Source of the DNA: an uncultured Prevotella sp.
Lineage (GTDB): Bacteria > Bacteroidota > Bacteroidia > Bacteroidales > Bacteroidaceae
DNA length: 8,611 nucleotides
NCBI GenBank assembly: GCA_934281565.1
Contig: CAKQXI010000103.1
Location: forward strand, 1-8,611
Direction: 5' to 3'
Part shown: positions 1-5,200 of the stretch, piece after piece
Position numbering within the stretch: the stretch's first letter is position 1
How the letters are laid out: each line of letters starts with the position of its first letter
The notes under the pieces: model-generated
The model's input: only the letters and a program-made list of their open reading frames with translations
Told to the model about the DNA's origin: nothing
The model's database searches: none
Program-made: the position numbers and the translations under genes

Positions 1-193
1 CGACATCTTTAAAGTCATCGTTATGCTGCAAAAGTTTGACCTCATAGTCCTTTCCCTTGAAGTTGTATTTTCGTCCAGCGGAACGCTCGGAACCAAACAA
101 CACCAAATCATCCATTGGGAAATTTCTCTCAGCAAGGATGCGCAAGAATTCCTGTCCTACTGCGCCACTTGCACCAACAATTGCTACTTTCAT
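1..193 (-). CDS. asd: Aspartate-semialdehyde dehydrogenase, N-terminal part (runs off the window)
   Basis: Reading leftward from the ATG at 193, 64 codons are present before the window edge. The protein starts MKVAIVGASGAVGQEF, where GASGAVG (residues 7-13) is the GxxGxxG NADP-binding loop at the start of the Rossmann fold in aspartate-semialdehyde dehydrogenases. The later FGSERSAG segment matches the S-x-R-S-A-G strand that contacts the cofactor phosphate in this family. The enzyme reduces aspartyl-4-phosphate to aspartate semialdehyde in the cytoplasm, the branch point towards lysine/diaminopimelate, threonine and methionine. The catalytic Cys and His lie outside the window. A good promoter sits about 95 bp upstream and nothing overlaps the gene, so it is probably transcribed from there. 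N-acetyl-gamma-glutamyl-phosphate reductase shares the fold but is less likely given the SERSAG segment. Confidence 0.93.
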   Translation of the reverse strand, partial: MKVAIVGASGAVGQEFLRILAERNFPMDDLVLFGSERSAGRKYNFKGKDYEVKLLQHNDDFKDV

Positions 194-288
194 AATCGAT
201 CTTTTTATTTAAAAGTTGTTATAAGTATTATCCGGATGCGAAAGGATGCTATCTCATGCCGATGGTTGCCCATTTCGCAAACCCGCTG

Positions 289-317
289 CAAAGTTAAGGC
301 TTTTTCTATTAAATCAA
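289..317 (-). promoter_or_regulatory. Bacteroidota-type promoter for asd
   Basis: On the minus strand the sequence reads TTG (315-317), an 18-bp spacer, then TAACTTTG (289-296). This matches the Bacteroidota sigma-ABfr consensus (TTTG/TTG, about 19 bp, TAnnTTTG). The predicted transcript starts near 282 and has a leader of roughly 90 nt before the asd ATG at 193. No riboswitch was recognised in that leader. Confidence 0.7.
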
Positions 318-421
318 GCATAAGATGGCAAGAATTATTGCTTTTTGCTGCATTTTTCTTAATTCTCCTTACATTTTAGCAGATTTTCTTCATGTCTATA
401 CCCAGAATCATATATCTTAGC

Positions 422-473
422 GAATGCTCAGCTCTATCCTGCAAAGCATCCGCTTGGTTATTACGCTTTATCC
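422..473. repeat. 52-bp direct repeat, left copy
   Basis: This segment matches 2266-2317 at 49 of 52 positions in the same orientation, without gaps. The mismatches are at 440/2284 (t/a), 443/2287 (a/c) and 465/2309 (g/a). The two copies lie 1,844 bp apart and bracket the ATPase/DUF4435 pair and its promoter. The right copy includes the stop codon and last codons of the metalloprotease gene. The a at 443 breaks one base pair of the hairpin that is perfect in the right copy. Confidence 0.9.
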
Positions 474-494
474 TCAGAACGTGTTCTTGAAATG
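422..494 (-). pseudogene. Degraded remnant of a metalloprotease gene 3' end
   Basis: The similarity to the archaemetzincin-like gene at 2305-2784 goes beyond the 52-bp repeat. After skipping about 65 bp of that gene, positions 476-494 match 2385-2403 at 16 of 19 positions. On the minus strand the remnant reads H-F-K-N-T-F where the intact gene has H-G-K-D-T-F, then runs directly into a stop. The simplest reading is a second copy of the gene end that has lost an internal segment and everything upstream. No similarity to the rest of the metalloprotease gene was found between 495 and 644. The short length of the second match is the main uncertainty. Confidence 0.6.
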
Positions 495-579
495 AATAAA
501 ACTATCATAAATCATAACGCCAACCAAAAGCTACAAAGGGAGCAATATTTTATTTTTCAAGAAATTATACCTTAAAAGA

Positions 580-611
580 TTTGCATAATTCAAGGAAAAT
601 CAATAAATTTG
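580..611 (+). promoter_or_regulatory. Promoter of the ATPase/DUF4435 operon
   Basis: TTTG (580-583), a 20-bp spacer and TAAATTTG (604-611) fit the Bacteroidota consensus. Transcription would start around 617-619, giving a leader of about 27 nt before the ATG at 645. The promoter lies inside the segment bracketed by the direct repeats, so the module carries its own promoter. Confidence 0.75.
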
Positions 612-644
612 CACTAACATTAATAATATCAAGGTATAGACTTA

Positions 645-1358
645 ATGATGATAGAAGATTTTAAATGTTCTCTTTGGGACAAATACGACTTATGTCTTGC
701 AGCTCATTCTGACGTAAATATCATCGTTGGCATCAACGGAAGTGGAAAGACAACATTGCTAAACAAGCTCTACAACGAACTCTGCAAAAAGGTAGAGAAA
801 GACCTCATAGTGTACCAGCCTTCCATTGACAACATTGCCATGCGCGATAAACGCAAGACATCAACAGCACTTGCGCAAGACCTTGATTATTACATCTATG
901 ACATGAAATCTGGCCCTTCCCTCATGTATTATAGAATGGAAATGCTTGATGTTTCGGACCAGCTACAGCAAGAGCGGAAAGCCCGAATTGAGCATTTGAA
1001 GGAAACTATCAATAAGTTTTTCTCCGTCTCAGGCAAAAGAATCGAGATAGAGAGCAATAAGTTCTGGATTTTGGATAATGGTGACAAACTAACAATTGAT
1101 TCCCTGTCATCAGGGGAAAAACAATTGTTGCTTATTCTCTTACGTGTATTTCTTCTAGATCGAAAAGAAGCTTATGTCTTGATTGATGAGCCAGAGAACT
1201 CTCTTGATGTAGAATGGCAATACAACTTGGTCAACGAATTGGTCAAACTGAATCCACATGCCCAGTACTTCATCACCACACATTCACCAGGAATCTTTGG
1301 AGATGGTTGGGGCAACAAGGTTATCTATATGGATCAAATCACTAAAATAAAGGAGTAG
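645..1358 (+). CDS. Small ABC/OLD-type AAA ATPase, AriA-like (PARIS defence)
   Basis: This 237-residue protein has the full set of ABC-type ATPase motifs: Walker A GINGSGKTT (29-37), signature LSSGEKQ (154-160), Walker B with D181-E182 in VLIDEPENSL, and the switch His H213 in TTHSPG. It therefore looks catalytically competent. The insert between Walker A and the signature (about 40-150) is short and partly helical. It follows its own promoter and precedes a DUF4435 gene by 8 bp, so the two are co-transcribed. ATPase plus DUF4435 is the composition of PARIS, in which AriA (ATPase) senses phage anti-restriction proteins and releases AriB (DUF4435 nuclease). That role is inferred from the gene pair. 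The protein appears clearly shorter than described AriA proteins, so it may be a distinct branch. ATG codons at 645 and 648 are both possible starts. A generic OLD/RecF-like ATPase is the alternative. Confidence 0.85.
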   Translation: MMIEDFKCSLWDKYDLCLAAHSDVNIIVGINGSGKTTLLNKLYNELCKKVEKDLIVYQPSIDNIAMRDKRKTSTALAQDLDYYIYDMKSGPSLMYYRMEMLDVSDQLQQERKARIEHLKETINKFFSVSGKRIEIESNKFWILDNGDKLTIDSLSSGEKQLLLILLRVFLLDRKEAYVLIDEPENSLDVEWQYNLVNELVKLNPHAQYFITTHSPGIFGDGWGNKVIYMDQITKIKE

Positions 1359-1366
1359 CAGCTTAT

Positions 1367-2239
1367 ATGGACTGGATAGAAAAACAAGCCGTTATGTTTA
1401 GAAATTATCCATTGCTTCATCCCAATTATCGTGCCGTAGTTCACTTGGAGGATAAGGATGACGAAATGTTTTGGGATGCTATGCTTCAACATGTTGCCCC
1501 AGCGCATTATAAGTTTATCAGCTTCAGCAAGAACAACAAAGGAAATGAAACAAGGGGGTGTGAGCAATGCTTGAAATATAGACCATACTTGTCAGAGCGC
1601 TTCTTTGTTTGCATAGACAGTGACATGAGATATATTCTAGGCGAAAAGGATATTGATGCAAAGCATTATATTTGTCAGACTTATACCTACTCTTGGGAAA
1701 ATCATTATTGCGAAGCAAAGTCGCTGCAAGCTAAATGGGAAACAGTTCGTTTCGCCAAAAAGATAGCTTCAACTTTTGACATAGACTCATTTTTGCACAG
1801 ATTATCCTCTTTGATGTCCCGTTTATTGTTGGTTTTAGTTTATCTTCAGGGGCATAACAATCAAAAGCTCTACAAGCAACCGCTTAAGTGTCTGCCAACG
1901 CAATGCAAAAGAGAAGACTTAGCCGAGAATGGTGAGGCTTTACTTGCTCACATAGAGGAAAACGTCAACAATCTAATGGAACATGTCGAAGATGCTGAAT
2001 TAGACGAAGAAAAAAGACGACTGAAATTACTTGGCATAAATGAAACAAACGCTTATCTCCATATTCGTGGTCATAACCTCTTTGACTTGGTGAAATATAT
2101 GGGGGTACTTCTAACGAAAGGCTCTCAGGTTTCATTCTATAAGGATATTCTAACAAAAAGTCTGCCTACTGGTACTTATTGGGAAAAAAATAAGATAGAA
2201 GCTGATATCAAGGACATTCTTACCATTGGAGGATTATAA
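1367..2239 (+). CDS. DUF4435 (TOPRIM-like) protein, AriB-like effector
   Basis: This 290-residue protein fits DUF4435. It has an N-terminal acidic motif HLEDKDDEMFW with E28 in the position of the TOPRIM Glu, then IDSDM with the D84-x-D86 pair after a hydrophobic strand, and YSWENHY with E111, which matches the conserved S-x-E-N segment. A helical, charged region follows (190-225), then HIRGHNLFDLV (232-242), resembling the C-terminal G-[KH]-x-L-F motif. In PARIS the DUF4435 protein AriB is the toxic nuclease, cleaving host tRNA once released from AriA. The acidic residues are all present here, so activity is plausible. The start is supported by AAGGAG at 1350-1355, 11 nt before the ATG, which also overlaps the end of the ATPase gene and suggests translational coupling. 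The exact target is unknown. DUF4435 assignment is firm to moderate; the PARIS role is inferred. Confidence 0.8.
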   Translation: MDWIEKQAVMFRNYPLLHPNYRAVVHLEDKDDEMFWDAMLQHVAPAHYKFISFSKNNKGNETRGCEQCLKYRPYLSERFFVCIDSDMRYILGEKDIDAKHYICQTYTYSWENHYCEAKSLQAKWETVRFAKKIASTFDIDSFLHRLSSLMSRLLLVLVYLQGHNNQKLYKQPLKCLPTQCKREDLAENGEALLAHIEENVNNLMEHVEDAELDEEKRRLKLLGINETNAYLHIRGHNLFDLVKYMGVLLTKGSQVSFYKDILTKSLPTGTYWEKNKIEADIKDILTIGGL

Positions 2240-2265
2240 CATATTCAAAACTATCAAAACAAAAT

Positions 2266-2317
2266 GAATGCTCAGCTCTATCCAGCCAAGCATCCGCTTG
2301 GTTATTACACTTTATCC
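2266..2317. repeat. 52-bp direct repeat, right copy
   Basis: This is the partner of 422-473 (49/52 identical). It spans the convergent junction between the DUF4435 gene (ends 2239) and the metalloprotease gene (ends 2305), covering the last four codons and stop of the latter and about 39 bp beyond. Because it is contiguous with the intact metalloprotease gene, it is the likely parental copy. Confidence 0.9.
2286..2301. terminator. Hairpin between convergent genes, possible bidirectional terminator
   Basis: CCAAGC-ATCC-GCTTGG forms a perfect 6-bp stem with a 4-nt loop in the 65-bp gap between two convergent genes. On the plus strand it is followed by an imperfect T-rich stretch (TTATTACACTTTAT); on the minus strand a T-rich run comes only about 20 nt later. 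It could stop transcription of the ATPase/DUF4435 operon, but the stem is short and the T-tract is broken. Confidence 0.4.
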
Positions 2318-2784
2318 CTATCATCTCCAAAGAATATTTTTCGTATTGCCTTTTCACAATCCTTACACAGTTTGTCTTTCCTATAGAACGTGTCCTTGCC
2401 ATGTGCATCCTGCATCAGACAGCGAGGATTATCCTTGGGACAGTGGGGCAAACCACAAGCATGAAAGAACTCATGCGCCGTCACCTTCCAAAGGTCTTCT
2501 CTTCGCTTGACTCTATAGGTAGAAACCACACAAGCATTCCCTGGTCTAAGGCTCAATCCCATAATCCCATAGTTGTAGTGTCCATGTATAGACATGGAGA
2601 TGTCACAGTGAGTCAAACCGATGGTAATGTCGGCTTCACTGTGTATGTGCCTCAACAGCTTGCCAGCCCAATATCTCTTTCTCGGAGCATAATAGCAAGA
2701 AACAGGCATCTTCATAGTAGGAGCAATGCCATTCCAAAAATAATCAAAACCATTTTTTTCTTCATAATCCATTTGCTCTTTCAT
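2305..2784 (-). CDS. Archaemetzincin-like zinc metalloprotease (M54 type)
   Basis: The 159-residue protein carries HEFFHACGLPH (104-114), a complete metzincin HExxHxxGxxH zinc site with catalytic E105, then C115, C122, a Met-turn candidate M124 (C-L-M), and a C140-x-x-C143 pair. The four cysteines reproduce the second, structural zinc site that separates archaemetzincins from other metzincins, although spacing differs: six residues between C115 and C122 where the usual motif has four. The upstream segment RKRYWAGKLL followed by ADITIGLTHCDIS also fits the family. The N-terminus seems short: the strand and helix expected before the R-x-x-[YW]-x-A motif are not evident, and no signal peptide is seen. 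The gene begins two codons after the muramidase stop, in the same frame, so it is the last gene of that operon. ATGs at codons 1 and 5 are both possible starts. Peptidase activity is inferred; substrates are unknown. Confidence 0.78.
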   Translation of the reverse strand: MKEQMDYEEKNGFDYFWNGIAPTMKMPVSCYYAPRKRYWAGKLLRHIHSEADITIGLTHCDISMSIHGHYNYGIMGLSLRPGNACVVSTYRVKRREDLWKVTAHEFFHACGLPHCPKDNPRCLMQDAHGKDTFYRKDKLCKDCEKAIRKIFFGDDRDKV

Positions 2785-2790
2785 TGTTTC

Positions 2791-3570
2791 TTACAGCATC
2801 AAGTCTTTGACTGCCGTGCCATTTTGCAAGCAACTCAAATCTACAAACTCACCTATGCCAGACAAATGCCCTCTCTCAGAATATTGCCATATATTACACT
2901 CGCCATGCCCTTCCAATCGAGGTCGGCGTTGGTAGTTGGCAATAAATAAAAAGAGATGATTGAACCCATGACCTAACTCCTTATTATAAAAGCTTTCATT
3001 GCTATAAATAATAGGATACTTGCCATAATGTTTCTTCGCCAATTTCATAAAAACCCACACACTGTCCTGCAACTGTTTGCCATTCCATTTTCCATTGATA
3101 CCAGCCTCTTCAATATCCAACATAGGTATCAAGTCTTGCTTATTCTTCTTGGCTACTTTTGAAAAGTATAAGAACTGTGTTGTTGCTGCACTTTGAGAAG
3201 TGAAGAAATGGTATGAACCTATCTTCAAGCCTGCCTTTTTTGCCTGCCTAACATTTCGACGATAAAGGCAATCTATATGTCCGCTCCCTTCTGTTGCCTT
3301 GATATACACAAACTTTATTTTCTTATTCTTAACCACTTCTTCCCATTTGATGATGCCATTATGTTTCGACACATCTATGCCATCATACTTACTTTTCGTG
3401 TAAGGATACCCCCTCAACCTATTCACATAGACACCACCCCTTGAAATTGTAAAGTACAAAAGTCGCTTCACCTTATTAGGGTTAACTACATACATGATGC
3501 CAAATGTAATGCACAACAAAATAATAAAAATGCCTATTGGCACCAGAAAATATTTCAAGTTTCTTTTCAT
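2791..3570 (-). CDS. Membrane-anchored GH25 muramidase (lysozyme)
   Basis: This 259-residue protein starts with a basic N-terminus and one hydrophobic segment (about 8-29), which should anchor it in the inner membrane with the enzyme outside the cytoplasm. The GH25 domain starts at GIDVSKHNG, with D66 in the conserved first-strand position, continues through FVYIKATEG (87-95) and GSYHFF (118-123), and carries the acid pair D152-x-E154 (LDIEE), where the family's catalytic Glu lies. IWQYSERG (227-234) and F-V-D244-L-S close the barrel. GH25 enzymes cleave the beta-1,4 bond between N-acetylmuramic acid and N-acetylglucosamine. All key residues are present, and the domain is complete before the stop. 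It sits 101 bp after the L,D-transpeptidase gene and 6 bp before the metalloprotease gene. No internal promoter was seen. Confidence 0.9.
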   Translation of the reverse strand: MKRNLKYFLVPIGIFIILLCITFGIMYVVNPNKVKRLLYFTISRGGVYVNRLRGYPYTKSKYDGIDVSKHNGIIKWEEVVKNKKIKFVYIKATEGSGHIDCLYRRNVRQAKKAGLKIGSYHFFTSQSAATTQFLYFSKVAKKNKQDLIPMLDIEEAGINGKWNGKQLQDSVWVFMKLAKKHYGKYPIIYSNESFYNKELGHGFNHLFLFIANYQRRPRLEGHGECNIWQYSERGHLSGIGEFVDLSCLQNGTAVKDLML

Positions 3571-3671
3571 GTCATTTCATATATTATGATTTGTTCCATA
3601 ATCATTCATATTGTTTCTTACACTATCTATATACCTTCATCTAAAAAAGGTAAACAGAAAGAGTTCTGCCT

Positions 3672-4322
3672 TTACTTGTACTTTGCATACATCAGGATTG
3701 GATGCTTGGGCGAGCTGTTCTCATAAAGTTGCATCACCTTGTTGACACATTCTTTAGAAACCGTAAAACACCCCTGACTCTCTATCCCCAACGGAATATA
3801 ATCCGTCTGCCCATAAAAGCGAGTAACCTTTCCTGCAGAATGAATCAATATGCCACGAGTCTCAGCCAGATAGTTGGTCTTATCCAAACCACGTAACCGA
3901 ATAGAGTTTTTGATGCTTGCACTACCTTTGCCAACCATGATGAAACGTCCCAAACAAGAGCATCCACTCCCGATTTCATTGCTAAATCTCGGTGTGGCAT
4001 CAGTATTACCCCTGCCACTTCCATGCATACAATAACTGCTCAGCACGCCCTTTTCTTTCTTCAAGTCGTAGATAAAGAAACGCCTCTTGCCTGAGGGCTT
4101 GAAGAAATCTACCAATATATAATAGTCTGTGCTGAACCCTCTCCGCTGACAGTAGTCTCTCACTTGCGCCAGTTGTTTATGGTCGATATTTTCGTACCAT
4201 TCCTTTTGAGCAATATAGTTCTTATACCATGGTTTCGTGTACCTTTTATATATAGGTGGTATGAAAGGCACACAGGCTGCCAGTACAATGAAGACTGAGA
4301 GGTTTTTCAATATTTTCTTCAT
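3672..4322 (-). CDS. YkuD_2-type murein L,D-transpeptidase, probable lipoprotein
   Basis: This 216-residue protein has the conserved order of the YkuD_2 family: M-H-G-S-G-R-G (99-105), RFSNEIGS (112-119), CLGRF (123-127), SIRLRGLD (140-147), ILIHSAG with H161, and IESQGCF with catalytic C185. The His and Cys are the residues expected of L,D-transpeptidases, which form or exchange 3-3 cross-links in peptidoglycan or attach proteins to it; some members may act as L,D-carboxypeptidases. The N-terminus MKKILKNLSVFIVLAAC resembles a lipoprotein signal with lipobox LAAC, so C17 is probably lipidated and the enzyme faces the periplasm; a simple membrane anchor is the alternative. It follows the small lipoprotein gene by 47 bp and precedes the GH25 gene, which supports a shared role in wall remodelling. 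Confidence 0.88.
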   Translation of the reverse strand: MKKILKNLSVFIVLAACVPFIPPIYKRYTKPWYKNYIAQKEWYENIDHKQLAQVRDYCQRRGFSTDYYILVDFFKPSGKRRFFIYDLKKEKGVLSSYCMHGSGRGNTDATPRFSNEIGSGCSCLGRFIMVGKGSASIKNSIRLRGLDKTNYLAETRGILIHSAGKVTRFYGQTDYIPLGIESQGCFTVSKECVNKVMQLYENSSPKHPILMYAKYK

Positions 4323-4369
4323 AATGTTCTCTCTATTTTATCCAACTTTTCATATGACACCCCAAGCCT

Positions 4370-4459
4370 CTACAGACCTGCCCCCTTAGGAAAAGCCTTG
4401 CAACCTGTAATTGACAACATGGCAATAGCAAGCATCATAAATGTAATTTTTCTTTTCAT
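4370..4459 (-). CDS. 29-residue small lipoprotein heading the envelope operon
   Basis: The minus strand from 4459 encodes MKRKITFMMLAIAMLSITGC followed by KAFPKGAGL and a TAG stop. It has a textbook lipoprotein signal: a K-R-K n-region, a hydrophobic core (residues 6-17), and the lipobox I-T-G-C with C20. The mature product would be a 10-residue lipopeptide, CKAFPKGAGL. A TAnnTTTG box lies about 27 bp upstream and the L,D-transpeptidase gene starts 47 bp downstream, so it is the likely first gene of the operon. Very small lipoproteins of this kind include entericidins and bacteriocin-release (lysis) proteins, but there is no sequence recognition here. It might also be the truncated start of a longer lipoprotein, or a leader peptide. 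The perfect signal makes chance unlikely. Confidence 0.65.
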   Translation of the reverse strand: MKRKITFMMLAIAMLSITGCKAFPKGAGL

Positions 4460-4485
4460 ATCGTTTCGTTTTTAATTAACTGAGA

Positions 4486-4493
4486 CAAAATTA
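4486..4493 (-). promoter_or_regulatory. Promoter -7 box for the lipoprotein/LDT/GH25/metalloprotease operon
   Basis: TAATTTTG on the minus strand matches the TAnnTTTG box. Transcription would start near 4480, giving a leader of about 20 nt before the ATG at 4459. A TTTG element at the usual distance is not clear; only TGG sits at the 19-bp position. It is divergent from the mntA promoter about 115 bp away. Confidence 0.5.
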
Positions 4494-4606
4494 ATGAGTA
4501 TTTTTGAGAAAACCATGATAGGATAAGACAGAATGTATAAAATGACGATGAAAATGTATGAAACAATCATTCCACATCCTTTTCAGAAAGAATTATCACC
4601 AAAAGT

Positions 4607-4637
4607 TTTGCAGTTCTATTATTTTTTAGTATTTTTG
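4607..4637 (+). promoter_or_regulatory. Promoter of the mntA/hepT remnant
   Basis: TTTG (4607-4610), exactly 19 bp, then TATTTTTG (4630-4637) is a full consensus match. The transcript would start around 4643-4645, about 15 nt before the mntA ATG at 4659. The promoter looks intact although both genes behind it are broken. Confidence 0.75.
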
Positions 4638-4658
4638 TGACATAAAAAGAGCATTACA

Positions 4659-4951
4659 ATGAAAACTATAAATGACTACATATTGATACTTCGCCAATAC
4701 CTCAGCACAAAAGCTGAATCTTATGGTATCAACAAGATTGGCATCTTCGGCTCTGTCGCAAGAAACGAACAGACAGAAGATAGCGATGTAGATGTATGTG
4801 TCAAATGAAAAAGCCAGACCTCTTCATGATGGTTCACATCAAGGAAGAATTACAAGAACTATTTGGCAAACCAGTTGACATTGTTCGGCTCAGAAATAAT
4901 ATGAACCCTATGCTTCTTAAGCAGATTCAAAGAGATGGAATTTATGCATGA
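4659..4951 (+). pseudogene. mntA: MntA-type nucleotidyltransferase antitoxin, frameshifted
   Basis: The first frame (4659-4808, 49 aa) contains the minimal nucleotidyltransferase signature GIFGSVARNE (28-37) followed by D41-S-D43-V-D45, giving the G-S-x(n)-D-x-D active site. It then stops at TGA. The second frame (4805-4951, 48 aa) continues with MKKPDLFMMVHIKEEL and PVDIVRLR, including the third acidic residue in V-D-I-V. Joined at 4803-4808, the two give a normal full-length MNT protein of about 97 residues; one A appears lost from an AAAA run in front of TG. In intact MntA/HepT systems MntA neutralises the HEPN toxin by adding AMP to it. The stop and a restart codon overlap as ATGA, so two half-proteins could be made, but a working enzyme is unlikely. 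A sequencing error is possible, though the neighbouring hepT is damaged too. Confidence 0.85.
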
Positions 4952-5125
4952 TGAAGAACTCCTTTACTATTCTCTCAAAAAAATAGCCTCAACTATAGAA
5001 AGAATCATCAACAACTCCAAGGCTATTGATGATTCTCAATATTATGTGCTCTCCCCTGCTGGCATGGTCGTGACATCATAGCTCACCACTTTTATCGAAA
5101 AACTCTTACAACTATTATTATTTAA
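4944..5125 (+). pseudogene. hepT: HepT-type HEPN ribonuclease toxin with internal deletion
   Basis: The frame from ATG 4944 overlaps the end of mntA by 8 nt, as is usual for this pair. It begins MHDEELLYYSLKKIASTIER, the typical start of DUF86/HepT proteins, and runs to SPAGM before going out of frame and stopping at 5081. In another frame, from 5069, RDIIAHHFY appears: this is the R-x4-6-H catalytic motif of HEPN RNases. Between these pieces the family normally has several dozen more residues. Their absence plus a frame change indicates an internal deletion around 5061-5070, where the leftover GGCATG could belong to either side. What should follow the HEPN motif is also missing: the frame ends at TAA 5123-5125. 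The toxin should be inactive. Confidence 0.82.
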
Positions 5126-5200
5126 TAAACAATCCCTCATGTCTAAAAACAAAAAAGTCCTAAAGTTTTCTTTTTCATAATCTTCCAATTTCTATTACTT

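Larger units (their letters stand above)
194..644. other. Intergenic region between asd and the ATPase gene
   Basis: This 451-bp stretch separates divergent genes. It contains the asd promoter and leader (194-317), an AT-rich segment with nothing recognisable (about 318-421), a degraded copy of the metalloprotease gene 3' end (422-494), and a plain AT-rich stretch leading to the ATPase promoter (580-611). A 118-codon open frame on the plus strand over 23-379 overlaps asd and its promoter antisense, shows no family motif, and was not accepted as a gene. Confidence 0.7.

Noticed and set aside
23..379. 118-codon plus-strand open frame over the left edge
   Set aside because: It runs antisense through asd and its promoter, has no domain motif, and reads as a shadow of the asd gene.
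645..2239. Reading the bracketed module as a transposon or integron cassette
   Set aside because: No transposase, integrase or terminal inverted repeats were found; the brackets are direct copies of a gene end, so only recombination or duplication is supported.
2579..2596. Inverted repeat TCCATGT-ATAG-ACATGGA
   Set aside because: It is a 7-bp stem inside the metalloprotease coding region with no positional reason to act as a signal; chance is sufficient.
2401..2949. 182-codon plus-strand open frame
   Set aside because: It lies antisense to the metalloprotease and the end of the muramidase, both of which carry clear catalytic motifs; no motif is seen in this frame.
3571..3671. Possible separate promoter or terminator between the L,D-transpeptidase and GH25 genes
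   Set aside because: No TAnnTTTG box is present on the minus strand, and the only hairpin (ATGATT/AATCAT) is weak and lacks a T-run.
5126..5200. Possible terminator (AAAAAG/CTTTTT stem) between hepT and the hydrolase
   Set aside because: The stem is six AT-rich pairs with a long loop; too weak to call.
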